Below are positions 45,490 through 56,300 of a stretch of DNA of 64,000 nt, piece by piece; the stretch's first letter is position 1, and every line of letters starts with the position of its first letter. Under the pieces are notes generated by a model. It was given only the letters and a program-made list of their open reading frames with translations. It was not told where the DNA came from and searched no databases. This DNA is from Craterostigma plantagineum (taxonomy: Eukaryota; Streptophyta; Magnoliopsida; Lamiales; Linderniaceae), in the NCBI GenBank assembly GCA_027422505.1, contig JAPQWV010000050.1, forward strand, positions 992,001-1,056,000, written 5' to 3'. The position numbers and the translations under genes were made by a program.

Positions 45490-45860
45490 CAGAAGGGCCG
45501 GGCCGGCATGAGCCTGTAAGAGGTACGAGCCCAGCCCGTAAGTCGCTTCACATGCGTCAAACGTTCAACAATTTGTTTTTCGGCCCAGCCCGGCACGCTG
45601 GCCTTGCCCGTTCGTTGGCCCGCAGCTCGACCAGCAAACACGTCCCGTGGACCCATGCATTGCCCCCATCCTATAGATCCGTGAGAAGCCCTCAATCAGC
45701 ACGAGGCCCACGACGTGCTGCGGGCAGAATTCTCAATTTGTGAGCCTGGCACGACACGGCCCGTGATAAGTGGGTTCGGTCCCGGCCCTGCCCGATCCTC
45801 ACGTCACCTTGAGCCCGCGTGCTTGGCCATTGGGCCCATGCACCCCTCAATCCGGTGACT
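45490..45860. other. GC-rich block, probable hAT-derived sequence
   Basis: A sharp island of GC-rich DNA with GGGCCGGGCC, GCCCAGCCCG and GGCACGACACGGCCCGT motifs in AT-rich surroundings, resembling hAT subterminal sequence. Open frames across it exist on both strands and carry no protein signature. Confidence 0.4.
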
Positions 45861-46406
45861 TTGCTCCTCTCTGAAATGTCAAATCACATCTCTTCTTTTT
45901 TTTTTCCTTAAGCGAACGAAACAGATAAAAAAAAGTCAACGGAAAAAACGAAGCACCCATCGCTTATTAATCATCGAACGGCCAATATCACAAATTGTAT
46001 AAAGAACTGAAATTACAAGACAGTAAATATTCGGACAACGTTAAAAGGAAAAACATAGAACATCCGATTTTGACATTTAAACTTCGTATCGTAAGTTCAT
46101 CAACATATGGAAGAAAAAAAGTCGTGCCGAAAAACAGTTGGCGCGATTTCTTCGAAGAACGAGTGAGTGCCTATCGATCGCAAAGTTTATATATTATAAT
46201 ATTATCACAATGTGTGTGTCTACATGTGTGAATTGGCACATATGGAGAAAAAAACAATGTCCTTGACAGGCTTTTTGCATTTGGACGCACAACGACGGCC
46301 TTACAACTATAAATAAACACACTAAACTTGCCTAAAATAATGCCCATTATCCTATCTCATCAAGAATTTGATTTCCTCGGTGATTTTTAATCATATATAT
46401 CATCGA

Positions 46407-46631
46407 ATGGCATCTAAGTCGTCGTCTATATTCATCCTCCTTGCCTTAATCTCTGCAATGGTAATTGCTTCTTCTTCACCAGTTTTCGCCGGGAATGAAG
46501 CATCACCTTCTCCGGCGCCGACTCCGGCGTGGATATCTCCGCCGCCTTCTGCCGCCAGCCACGTGGCGGTTTCCGGCGGGTTCTTGGCGGTGGCCGTTGC
46601 ATTGACTGCTGTTCTTAAGATGATGGCTTAA
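46407..46631 (+). CDS. Arabinogalactan peptide (GPI-anchored), diverged copy 5
   Basis: A single-exon gene of 74 residues on the plus strand. The signal peptide (MASKSSSIFILLALISAMVI) is followed by a mature segment with EASPSPAPTPAW and SPPPSAAS and a C-terminal hydrophobic tail (FLAVAVALTAVLKMMA) fitting a GPI-anchor signal. The AP/SP/TP dipeptides mark it as an AG peptide. It shares the layout and the TPxW motif of the minus-strand array at 28-41 kb but is clearly diverged and inverted. The ATG at 46,407 is chosen because it starts the signal peptide; an upstream in-frame start would add charged, atypical residues. The 5' flank contains 'actataaataaacacac', a plausible TATA region about 90 bp upstream. 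Confidence 0.85.
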   Translation: MASKSSSIFILLALISAMVIASSSPVFAGNEASPSPAPTPAWISPPPSAASHVAVSGGFLAVAVALTAVLKMMA

Positions 46632-46994
46632 GAGGACATTATACACATATATATATATATATATTAATTGTGTCTGTGTCAGTATGTGTGTTTGTCCGTT
46701 CTTTCGATGTGGTTTTTTTTTTTTTCGTTCCTTAATTTCATTATACTAATAATAAATAAGGTGTTTCCAAGAGTCTCAGTGTTTGCGAGCTGAAAAAAAT
46801 GTTCCTTTTAGTTACTGATCTATGGTTTACAAGTCGATCATCTTTTTTGCCTACACATAATTGCGCCTTCAGTTGACTTGAGATACAACTGCCGAAAATG
46901 AGTTTTAAGGCACACACTTTATACTCAAAAGGCCGCTGACTCGAATGAGGTTGCCTATGTGATTTTTTGTGTCTTTTCATCTGTTTTATTTTTA

Positions 46995-47468
46995 GGCTTT
47001 TTTAATGAAATAAATCTTTTTTTACTTAATATTAATTACATAGGTAAAAATTTATACTAATTAATAAAAGAGGTGATTTCGTATCACCAAGTTACGAATA
47101 ATTCGTAACTACGGGATACGATTTATTCTGGGAAGCGCTGAATACGAAGTCCGCGTCGGTTTCAGCATACCCGATCTAATTCATAACTCGGACTTCGTAA
47201 CTCAGAGTTACGAATTAGATCGGGATTTAGCCACCCCGCGCCCTCCTCTCTTCTCAGACGAGAACTCACAAAGACGAACGACGGCGACGAGTGGCGACGG
47301 CGGCGACGAGTTAGTATAATTCGGCGCTTGTCAGTTTAATTCGTAACTCCGAGTTACGATTTTGTAATTCGTAACTCTGAGTTACGAAAATGCCTATTTT
47401 ATTAATTGGTATAAATTTTTACTTATTTAATTAATATTAAGTAAAAATGATTTATTTATTAAAAAAAC
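46995..47468. mobile_element. Mutator-type MITE (474 bp)
   Basis: Terminal inverted repeats of about 90 bp start GGCTTTTTTAATGAAATAAA at the left and, inverted, GGTTTTTTTAATAAATAAAT at the right. A perfect 9-bp duplication TTATTTTTA flanks it (46,986-46,994; 47,469-47,477). The interior has several 'cgtaactc.gagttacgaatt' inverted modules and a GC-rich 'ggcgacggcggcgacgag' stretch. No coding sequence. Confidence 0.88.
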
Positions 47469-47667
47469 CTTATTTTTAACTATTAAAACACCCCCTATAG
47501 TTATATGAATTGTAAGTTCAAATTCATTGAAATGTTAACATCAAATTTTAATCTAAACTGTTAAATATATTTTTTAAATCGAGTTCGACATAATATTAAT
47601 TTGTAAAATGTTATGTACGTGGATTATATTAAAAATGAACGTGAAAAAAAATATTGCATGATAGTCT

Positions 47668-50619
47668 AGTGGTGGGCAAACGGGTCGCGGGGCGGTTCGC
47701 GGGGCGGGGTCGGGAGGTTCTGGTTCGTACGGTTCCTCCTGGCTCGCGGTTCCGGGGCCGGTTCCGGTTCCGCGAGCCATAACCACGGAACCGCCCTAGC
47801 ACCGCCCCGCGGTTCCGGGCGGTTCGACCCCTTTAATTTTTTTTAAAGGCAAAATTCAAAAATTCATAAAAAATTCCTTAAAACTACGAAAAAATACAAT
47901 GGAAAAAAATACATGGAAAAGAAAAAAAAATACAAGGAAAAGAAAAAAAATCCAAAAAAAATAAAATGGAAAAAAAAATTTCATGGAAAAGAAAAAAATA
48001 CAAGAAAAGAAAAAAAAATAAACTTTAAAAAACTACGGCTATGCTACATCGTGATTAATTAGTACAATTTTGCTCGTTTCTTCGTCGGCGTCGGAGCTTG
48101 ATGCTTGAAATTCATCGATTGCATTCGCCTTTCTATTCTTCGATTCAGCCGAAAACCAATCCTTTAATAGCGTCAGCATCGCAAGTGAAGTCGGACTAAG
48201 ACCCGTCCGTCGATCTCCAATAATTCGACCCGAAGTCGAGAATGCGGACTCTGAAGCGACACTCGAAGCTTGCACGGGTAGAAGATCTCTTTCCATTTTC
48301 GCTAGAGTCGGGTAAAGCATAGCATTCGTCTTCCACCACTCCAAAACATCAAACTCTTCGGGCGTTTCGAAGTTATGACTCAAATAGAGTTGAATCTCAT
48401 TTGAGTTACTTCAAGACGATGAGGGCGCCCTACTCTTTTGCGTCTTCAATTTGCGCAAGATTCCCCCGTACCGCGCAAGCTACTCCCGCTCGAAATTTCG
48501 GTCACGTGAGCCGTCGCCTCAACACCTGTTCCTTGCTCCTGAGATACATAAAAAGCAAAAAGTTCTTGGAGAGAATGCATAATTGACGCCTTCTGGTCGT
48601 CAATATTTTCTCCAAGAAAGTTATTGTAATGCTCGAAAAAATATCGAAAGTATCCTGACCACAGCTAGGGTCGAGCAAAGCCTTTAAGCCGTGGACTATT
48701 GGGATATTTTCCCAATATTTCCTGAACTTAAGTTCCATACCTTCGACAAAATTACACAAGTACGGGTTCGTTCGATATTCTAGAAATTTATAGCACATGC
48801 CAACTCGGAATAAATTTCGGCGACGTGGGATAATGAACGCCAGAAAATACCTCCGTTGCCACCTTGAATTCCTCAAGTAGCGACACGCACACTTCCAGAA
48901 TATCCCAATCGGTATCGACTAAAATGACCACTTGGGAATCGACACCGACCGCACTGTTCCAATATGTCGTGACCAAATCCTTATAGCGCAGAAAAGTGCT
49001 AAGGAGGTCATATAAGGAGTTCCATTGGGTCGGAACCGGTAGAGGGAGCTTCTTACAGGAAAGACCGCTCGCAAGGACTGTTTGCTTCCACGACTGCCCC
49101 AGACGCCGCTCTCGTAATTTTTTCCCTAAACTTGAATTTTCTCTTGTACTACCCAAAATGTCGTCAAAAGCGCACTTAACACATAAGTTAATAACATGAC
49201 AAGCGCACCTTACATGAAGTAGCCGACCGTTTAAGGGTAACCTTAGACGCTGTCGGAGAATGTCTATCGCTGCATCATTTGCACTAGCATTGTCTAAAGT
49301 AATTGACATAATTTTATCACGAATGTGCACAACATTCATGACATAAACCGATATAGTGTGTGCATTATGTTGCGACTCGAGGACGTCTAGGGCAAGAATT
49401 CTCTTTTGCATAGTCCACGTCTCATCGATCCAATGACCTGCCACTAGATACGATTGTGACGTGACATTTGTCCAAATATCAGTAGTCAAACTAATCCGAC
49501 ACGATATATTGGACAAATGCGAGATCAAGTTCGTCTGATATTCCTTAAAAACTTCTAGCACATATTTCCTAAGTGTCTTACGACTTACATTATGGAATTC
49601 GGGTTGTATCTTACTAGTGAATTCGATAAACCCTTCATTTTCCGCAATGCAAAACGGCTCTTCACAGTTTACTACAAATTTAACTAACGACATCCTAGAA
49701 ATTTCCATAGTTATAACAAAATTTCAACCGTTACTAGCACTTATTTGTTGTTGCCTAGGTCCAGTGCCTATCGGTTCAAACGTGTGTCTATCTATTCTAT
49801 GAGCGGTCTCTAAATGCTTTAACATTGAACCCGTCCCACCATGTCCGGGTCTTATACTGTATTGTAAGGTTGGCGGCAAACTTTACAATATGCATAACCA
49901 TTTTGGGGATCTGTCTTTATCTAAAACGATCTCGAAAAAATTCCATACCTTAGAGGTTCGTTTACGAACCGGAGGTTTTCTCTTTCCCGTTGTCGCCGTT
50001 GAGGTTTGGCTAGGTCCTTCTCCCGCCGGCACCGGCGTCGGTTCTTCGTCTCCATCGTCGTCGGCCGCTCCACATCCACGAAAAGTCTCCTCCGCACCGA
50101 AAGCACCTACAAAATCAAAATTATCGTCGTTCGTATTTCTCGATGACGACGCCATTAGTAGCGGTGCGCGGTGTGTGTTTTTTATGTTGGTAATAATGTG
50201 ATGTGGCTATAAAAGTGTGTATTATACGTAATAAAATATAAATCATGATTTATTCGTTGGGAGAATGTGTGTTTATTGAGAGGAGAATGAGAGAGATTTG
50301 TGTGATAAATGATGAAAATGGGTCTCTATTTATAGATTTTTCGAGTAGGGACTAAAAAAAATAAAATTGTATTTTGGTCCAAAAGGACCAAAATGCAAAA
50401 AAAAATAATACCAACGGCTATAATAGCCGTTAGGCACAACGGCACACGGTTCAAGAGGGTCCGAACCGCGTGCCGGAACCGCGGGTCTGAACCGCGGTGT
50501 TCTTCGGTTCCAAAAATCATTAACCGGCACGCCCCATCTCGGCGTGCCGGTTCCGGTGCGGCTCGATTCCGGAACCGCGTGGCGGTTACGGGCCGAACCG
50601 CCCCGTTACCCAGGTCTAG
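47668..50619 (-). mobile_element. hAT element with broken transposase (about 2.95 kb)
   Basis: Edges carry GTGGTGGGCAAACGGGTCGC at the left and the inverted relative CTGGGTAACGGGGCGGTTCG at the right, each followed inward by GC-rich GGTTCCGG/CCGGAACC modules. Flanks 'gatagtct' and 'gatagccc' agree in 6 of 8 positions, a plausible eroded target duplication. The single gene inside runs on the minus strand. Boundaries are good to a few bases. Confidence 0.8.
48039..50155 (-). pseudogene. hAT transposase (BED-finger, RICESLEEPER-like), frameshifted
   Basis: Minus-strand order: an N-terminal low-complexity region with RKRTSKVWNFFEIV (50,155-49,900). A BED zinc-finger part follows whose CKVC half is in another frame (about 49,895-49,860) and whose LKHLETAH half is back in the first. 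The catalytic core is at 49,708-48,788 (SLTTDIWTNVTSQSYLVAGH, ITLDNASANDAAI, then RCACHVINLCVK). After a further break comes a mid part (YWENIPIVHGLKALLDPSCG). The hAT dimerisation domain closes it (LPVQASSVASESAFSTSGRI, then DRRTGLSP, 48,290-48,170). At least three frame disruptions prevent a full protein. The family cuts and pastes DNA with 8-bp duplications. Confidence 0.9.
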
Positions 50620-50639
50620 ATAGCCCTTTGAGTTTGGAA

Positions 50640-51100
50640 ATGAGTTTAACAGTTGGAGAATAAACACTGCATTTTGAGTTCGCAAATAACTTTGAACTTC
50701 AGAATAAGTTTTTCTGTTAGAGATGATGTTAACCTCGAGTCTCCGCATGCTCTAGATCTTAGTGAATAGCCAAACATGGAATGATGGAAGTCAAAGTTGG
50801 TTCATAGCATACTTTTCTTTTTCCACTATTAGAACTTATTACAAGCTTAACAAAAATCATCAGATTATGCAAAAGTTCCCCTCGGTCATGGAATTATTGA
50901 ACTTTTTTCTTTTGCGAAATTCGTACAAAACTTGGAAAAAGGTGGCACCCAACTCAATACTACAATGCGTAGGGGGCATATTGTAATTTGCATCCTTTTC
51001 GTCTTGGCTGAGGTTTGTGGGTTTTAGACTTCCAATCCATTGCTGTAGAATGAATGACCACACATATTTCTTCATCGCCGACTGCTCCGAGCTACTAAAG
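50640..51100. other. 5' flank of the helicase gene
   Basis: Gene-free sequence between the hAT element and the helicase. A transcribed leader is likely from about 51,000, with a possible 5'-UTR donor after 51,100 ('actaaag|gtactc'). Confidence 0.4.

Positions 51101-51103
<3 letters not shown>

Positions 51104-51132
<29 letters not shown>
51104..51132. repeat. (CT)n leader microsatellite
   Basis: About 14 CT units upstream of the helicase start. CT-rich tracts are common in plant 5' untranslated leaders. Confidence 0.9.
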
Positions 51133-51134
<2 letters not shown>

Positions 51135-51463
51135 AGACTCCTATGGCGTTGACTGAGGGCCTTGCAATTGTTTTTTTGATTGGGAACAATTTTCTAATCG
51201 TAGTCAATCGAGCGCGCGCGAGCTTTCACTCACCTTAATGTGCTCATAATCATAAAGCTGTGTTGCGTTTCATTATTACTTCGATTTTTCGTCTCCTTCG
51301 CCTCGTGTTTGATGCGAATTGCAGTTTCATCTGTGGTATTTTTTCCAGTTCAGATAAATTGTTGGAAAATGCGATCTAATTGATGCTTTTATAAACCAGT
51401 TATAAGCAGGGGATTCACATAGCAGTTTTCAGTAACCTCGTTGGTGTATTGGGACGATTATCA

Positions 51464-53056
51464 ATGGCTTCTTCAGCTGCTACTCGGCTACTCTTCCTCG
51501 TCGGCGACGGGTTATCTTGTCGAAGATTAAACGGATTCTCTCTTTCCATCCCATTACGTAACGGAGTACGTTGCCTTAGTAGCATTAGTGATGCAACTAA
51601 GCCTCTCACGCTCGAAAGCCTCGGCTTCAAGGGCGAAATTCTGACGAACAACGACGATGATAAGAAGAACAAGCTCAGTCATGGGATTTCCACAGTTGAG
51701 GTACCCAAAAGGAAAGAGAAAAATGGCTCCGTTCAGAAGAGAAAGAATGTCGCTGTAGAAGAAGCAATGGGTCCATTTGCTGCAAAATCTTTCTCAGAAC
51801 TTGGAATCCCACCTCTATTAGTCGAGAGATTAGAGGAAGAAGGCTACAAAGTACCCACAGATGTCCAAGCAGCTTCCATCCCCACAATTCTCAAGAACAA
51901 CGACGTAGTAATACAGTCCTACACAGGCTCGGGCAAAACCTTGGCGTATCTCCTCCCAATACTCTCCAAAATCGCCCCCTTCGACCAAAAGCTCGACGAG
52001 CCTCGGAACAGCGCCAACGTAGAAGCAGTGGTCGTCGCCCCGTCGAGAGAGCTCGGCATGCAAATCGTGAGAGAAGTCGAAAAACTCCTCGGGCCGAAGG
52101 ATAAGAGGTTGGTCCAACAGCTAGTCGGCGGAGCGAACAAGTCGAGGCAAGAGGAAGCCCTGAGAAAGAACAAGCCCGCGATCGTCGTAGGAACGCCGGG
52201 CAGGATCGCCGAGATCAGCGCGTCGGGCAAACTCCACACCCACAGCTGCCGTTACTTGGTCCTGGACGAGGTCGACGAGCTCCTAGCGTTCAACTTCAGG
52301 GAGGACATGCATCGAATCTTGGAACACGTCGGCAAGAAATGGGGCTCGGGCGGTTCGTCTGAGGCCAAACGTGTGAGAGTCGAACGTCGAACGATTATGG
52401 TCTCAGCTACTGTTCCATTTTCGGTTATTAGGGCAGCCAAGAGCTGGGGTTTCGACCCTCTCCTCGTTCGGGCAAACAGCGTTCTTCCCCTCGACTCGAT
52501 ATCTCAATCATCTGATTCTAACTCTGTTTCCATGGAGACTCGTCTGCCGCCTTCTCTTACACACTACTACTCGGTCGCCAGGCTTCAGCACAAGGTGGAC
52601 ACTCTAAGAAGATGCATCCACGCCCTCGATGCGAAATCCGTCATAGTGTTCATGAACCATACGAAGCAGCTCAAAGACGCAGTCTTTAAGTTGGAGGCTC
52701 GTGGGATGATGTCAGCGGAGCTGCACGGAGATCTCAGCAAGCTCAGTCGGTCGACCATCTTGAAGAGGTTTAGGAGCGGAGAAGTTAGGGTTTTGGTTAC
52801 GAATGAGCTCTCTGCTAGGGGATTGGATGTGCCCGAGTGCGATCTCGTGGTTAACCTCGGGCTGCCCACCGACCCAACCCATTATGCCCACCGGGCCGGG
52901 CGGACGGGCAGGCTCGGGAGGAAGGGAGTGGTGGTTACGGTGTGTGAGGAGAGCGAGGTTTTTGTTGTGAAGAAGGTGGAGAAGCAGCTCGGGGTCGATA
53001 TTCGCCGCTGCGAATTTTCGGAGGGAAGGCTTGTGGTGAAGGGAGATGATGAGTAA
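51464..53056 (+). CDS. RH47: Organellar DEAD-box RNA helicase, RH47/ISE1 type
   Basis: An intronless gene of 530 residues. The first about 40 residues are rich in Arg, Ser and Leu and poor in acids (MASSAATRLLFLVGDGLSCR), fitting an organelle transit peptide. Helicase motifs follow in order: Q-motif region (FSELGIPP, VPTDVQ), motif I SYTGSGKT (about 152-159), PSRELGMQIVREVEKLLGP, GG, TPGR (about 244-247), motif II DEVD (268-271) in place of DEAD, motif III SAT (314-316), and in lobe 2 FMNHTKQLKD, ELSARGLDVPECDLVVN and motif VI HRAGRTGRLGR. Stretches such as QQLVGGANKSRQEEALRKNK match, from memory, Arabidopsis RH47 (ISE1/EMB1586), a mitochondrial helicase whose loss alters plasmodesmata; DEVD is shared with it. 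An in-frame TTG at 51,449 is not the start. The gene ends tail to tail with the YTH gene, about 340 bp away. Confidence 0.94.
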   Translation: MASSAATRLLFLVGDGLSCRRLNGFSLSIPLRNGVRCLSSISDATKPLTLESLGFKGEILTNNDDDKKNKLSHGISTVEVPKRKEKNGSVQKRKNVAVEEAMGPFAAKSFSELGIPPLLVERLEEEGYKVPTDVQAASIPTILKNNDVVIQSYTGSGKTLAYLLPILSKIAPFDQKLDEPRNSANVEAVVVAPSRELGMQIVREVEKLLGPKDKRLVQQLVGGANKSRQEEALRKNKPAIVVGTPGRIAEISASGKLHTHSCRYLVLDEVDELLAFNFREDMHRILEHVGKKWGSGGSSEAKRVRVERRTIMVSATVPFSVIRAAKSWGFDPLLVRANSVLPLDSISQSSDSNSVSMETRLPPSLTHYYSVARLQHKVDTLRRCIHALDAKSVIVFMNHTKQLKDAVFKLEARGMMSAELHGDLSKLSRSTILKRFRSGEVRVLVTNELSARGLDVPECDLVVNLGLPTDPTHYAHRAGRTGRLGRKGVVVTVCEESEVFVVKKVEKQLGVDIRRCEFSEGRLVVKGDDE

Positions 53057-53399
53057 TTGTGAGGTAGTTTTCGGTTTCTTAGTATTTTGTTGGATACGTT
53101 ATGAGTTGCAGCGATCTTTTGTCTCCGCCGAGGAACGTAAATCTCTTCGCAACATTTCCATACACAAAACTGTCGAAGCACAGACACCAAGAGGAAGAAT
53201 TACATGTTCATATATATACAAATTGATCAGTGCATGCCATGTTGAGAGTAATGGAGTGTTAACAGTTTTATACAAAAAAAAATAAGGTAGCTTACATACG
53301 ACATTAGGTAATGGAAGAGAGATGGTTGAAGAGATGTTACAGGCATGTTATATGTATATTACTGTAAAACTTCAATGACAATTAGGTCATGGAAGCGAA

Positions 53400-56300
53400 T
53401 CATTCAAGAGATTGCCTGAAACTTCTCTTCCTTGAACTGCTAGCAGATTGCCTGTTAATAGATGATAATAATCAATCGATTGATCAAATTGCAGAACTAA
53501 TTGAGATTCGAACAATCAGAGGAAATATTGGATTTAGTTAAAAAAAAAAAAAAACTTACGAGTCATCAGACCGTTCTTTACTTGACGATGTTTTCTGGAA
53601 GCTCGTTGATCGCCTGACAGCCTGCGGCGATCAGACATCTAACATTATAACTTGTCTGTTCTTACTCAACACATTGGAGTTTGAGATAACAGATCAAATC
53701 TACTGAAGGTGCAAAATCGAATTGAGGAGCAAGTCAATCGCAATTAAAGTTAACAAATGTAAGCCTATAACGGACAACAATGACATGCATAACTACCATT
53801 ATTCATTCGGACCGATGACGAGTCCTACTTTGAAGTGAACTGTTTGCAATTCCTACACCACAACATCTCATGTAATGACACAGAAAATTGTGCTCGTAAG
53901 CCCAACGATCTATGTGATCAAAAGTTCAATTGCATCAAAGTAAAGTATGCTAAAGCTAAAACAAGGGTTGTTGTATTCTGATTTACGGTAACGAAAATAG
54001 TAGTTTCTATCCAATTTCCCTGCTCTATCGTGAAGACAATGTTTCAGGTCTTACATATAGAACTAACCACTAAAATTAACAGCACATACTAAAGTCAACT
54101 GAAATTCCAAACTATCCATATCACGATAAAGCACTGTAGGTTATGTTATTACAAAATATCAAATATACGACTTAGCATCATGCCCACAAGTCATCCTAAT
54201 ATTTGATCCAAGTTCTGCAATTACAACCAAAACAGTATTTGTAGCAAATGGGGAGAAAAAGAATTCCAAACATTATCCAATATCAAAGTTGCAGAAGATG
54301 CCTACAGCCAAGAGTTGGTTGAAGATCTAAATAGAGTTGAAAAACATGCTCAACTTTAGCACATGAAAAGTGAAAAATTGCACGAGCATGACACAACAGG
54401 AAAAGAAGTATCAAACACTGACAGGATGTTCTGATCTTCTATATCCCCGAGTATAAGCTTCCACATACTCTTCATATGTCTGCATCATAAAAAAGAAATG
54501 GCTCTTCACAGATACCTCAGACAATAATTATGTTTCAGCACAATACTAAAAAGCAACAACTCCATCAAATTGGTAAAATGTACAACAATAACATGCTACC
54601 TGAAATCTCACAAATAAGTCAGTCAGCTAACACAAGGTTCAAGATTTGCCAAGAGGCATTTCAACAGATCAAAGACTTGCAGCAGCCTTTGCATTAATTT
54701 ACAAGGTTCAAGTTTATATTTAGCTGAAGATAACCACTAATACCATGTCCAGAATATCATTATCAGTAACACTGTCACTCGGCCAGCCCCAGCTGCTCAT
54801 TCGAGAAGAATTGTCCATCAAATGTGTGCTGCTTCGAAAATCTGTTAACACTTTATCATTCAATCTTCTGGAGACATTTGAGAAATTACTAAGTATTTAA
54901 GCTATATGGAGGGGCTAATGAAATCTACTGTTTTCAGCTTGATGCTGATAGAATAAAGACGGGTAAGCAGGTGCTGCATGTACTTGAGCCTCAATGAAAC
55001 CTTCACCATCCATATCATGGAATGACTCCACATAAGACCTGCTCCAAAAGGTAATATAATATGCGCACATATGCATTACTGATTCACATGTGGTCAACAT
55101 CATGTTGTGATTATTGATTGAAACTAAAATATAAGTTTCTAATGTTACGAACAAAATATGTACGACACCACTACATGTCGTAGATACTAGATAGAACCTC
55201 ATATTATTTGTAATATCTTAAATGCATAGACCTCTAACACCGGTCGCGAAGATACAACATAAACTGCCTGATACTTCCGGTAATCAAGACTCTGATACTG
55301 CTCAGGTTAATAATTCCAATCATGAGAAATGTTAGGTTGGTTTATCTTCAAATACGTATAATTTGATGACAAATGCCGATTCGAGGGAAACGATGTTGCA
55401 ACAATAACTAACACCCAGGTGCTATTGTTCCTTCCTAAATACACTAAGTTCCAAGATTCAAGGCCATACCTTTTCTTGTTAACATCAACATCATTAGACT
55501 CATCAAGAAGCTGACAAAGAGCTTCCCCAATGTCTCTTGGCAACTCCTGGGAAGCAAATGACATTGTCATGTCCTCGTGCACATCATAAACATTATGCAA
55601 AAAGCTTTTCATAAATCAAGAATATAAGTACCTGACAGTCTCTGCTGATTTTGACAGGTTTGAAGTCGTTCCACGGATTTTTCAGATGAAGCGTCTTATG
55701 AAAAGGTAAATCATTTGAGCATAGCCATTTAATTTTAAAGCTACGGCCCCAGGGATTATTCTTTCCACTTCCTTGACTCCAGATATTATCCTTTCTCCAA
55801 CCAACGGAAGAAATCATTTCAGCATATCCTTGGAAGAAACCACTCATGTTGACGCTAAATATAAGAATTACCTTGGCTGAGTTCTGCATAATCACTTAGG
55901 CTATATTATTTTAGGTCTAATTATCTCGCCAAAATTAGGCCCTATAACTCTAGGTGCTCCAGATAGTATAGAATCAAGCTAAACACATGCCAAACTCTAA
56001 TACAAAACATCCAAATTGCTAGAATCATATTACACAAACCAACAAAATAAGAATGTTACTTGAAATGCTTCTTCAAGAATAGGCTCATTCATTAATTGAG
56101 TTGCCCAAACCCCCTTCTCTATTGACATTAGAATATTCTGATGGTTCAAGCTCTTGATAACAAAAAATCTTGTACAATTTATTTTATCCTTCTTCAGGTG
56201 ACCGGATATTTCCACTCGATCACATTGATACCCTCGCTCTTCCTCTCCTGAGCGACATGCTTCTTCATGAAATCTACCTCGAGGACTCACTGAACAAATA

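Noticed and set aside
45444..45743. Open frames on both strands of the GC-rich island
   Set aside because: GC-rich DNA lowers stop frequency. Neither strand has a domain, signal peptide or splice context, and the sequence resembles hAT subterminal DNA.
51830..53190. Several minus-strand open frames of 60-106 codons
   Set aside because: They mirror the intronless helicase gene in other frames.
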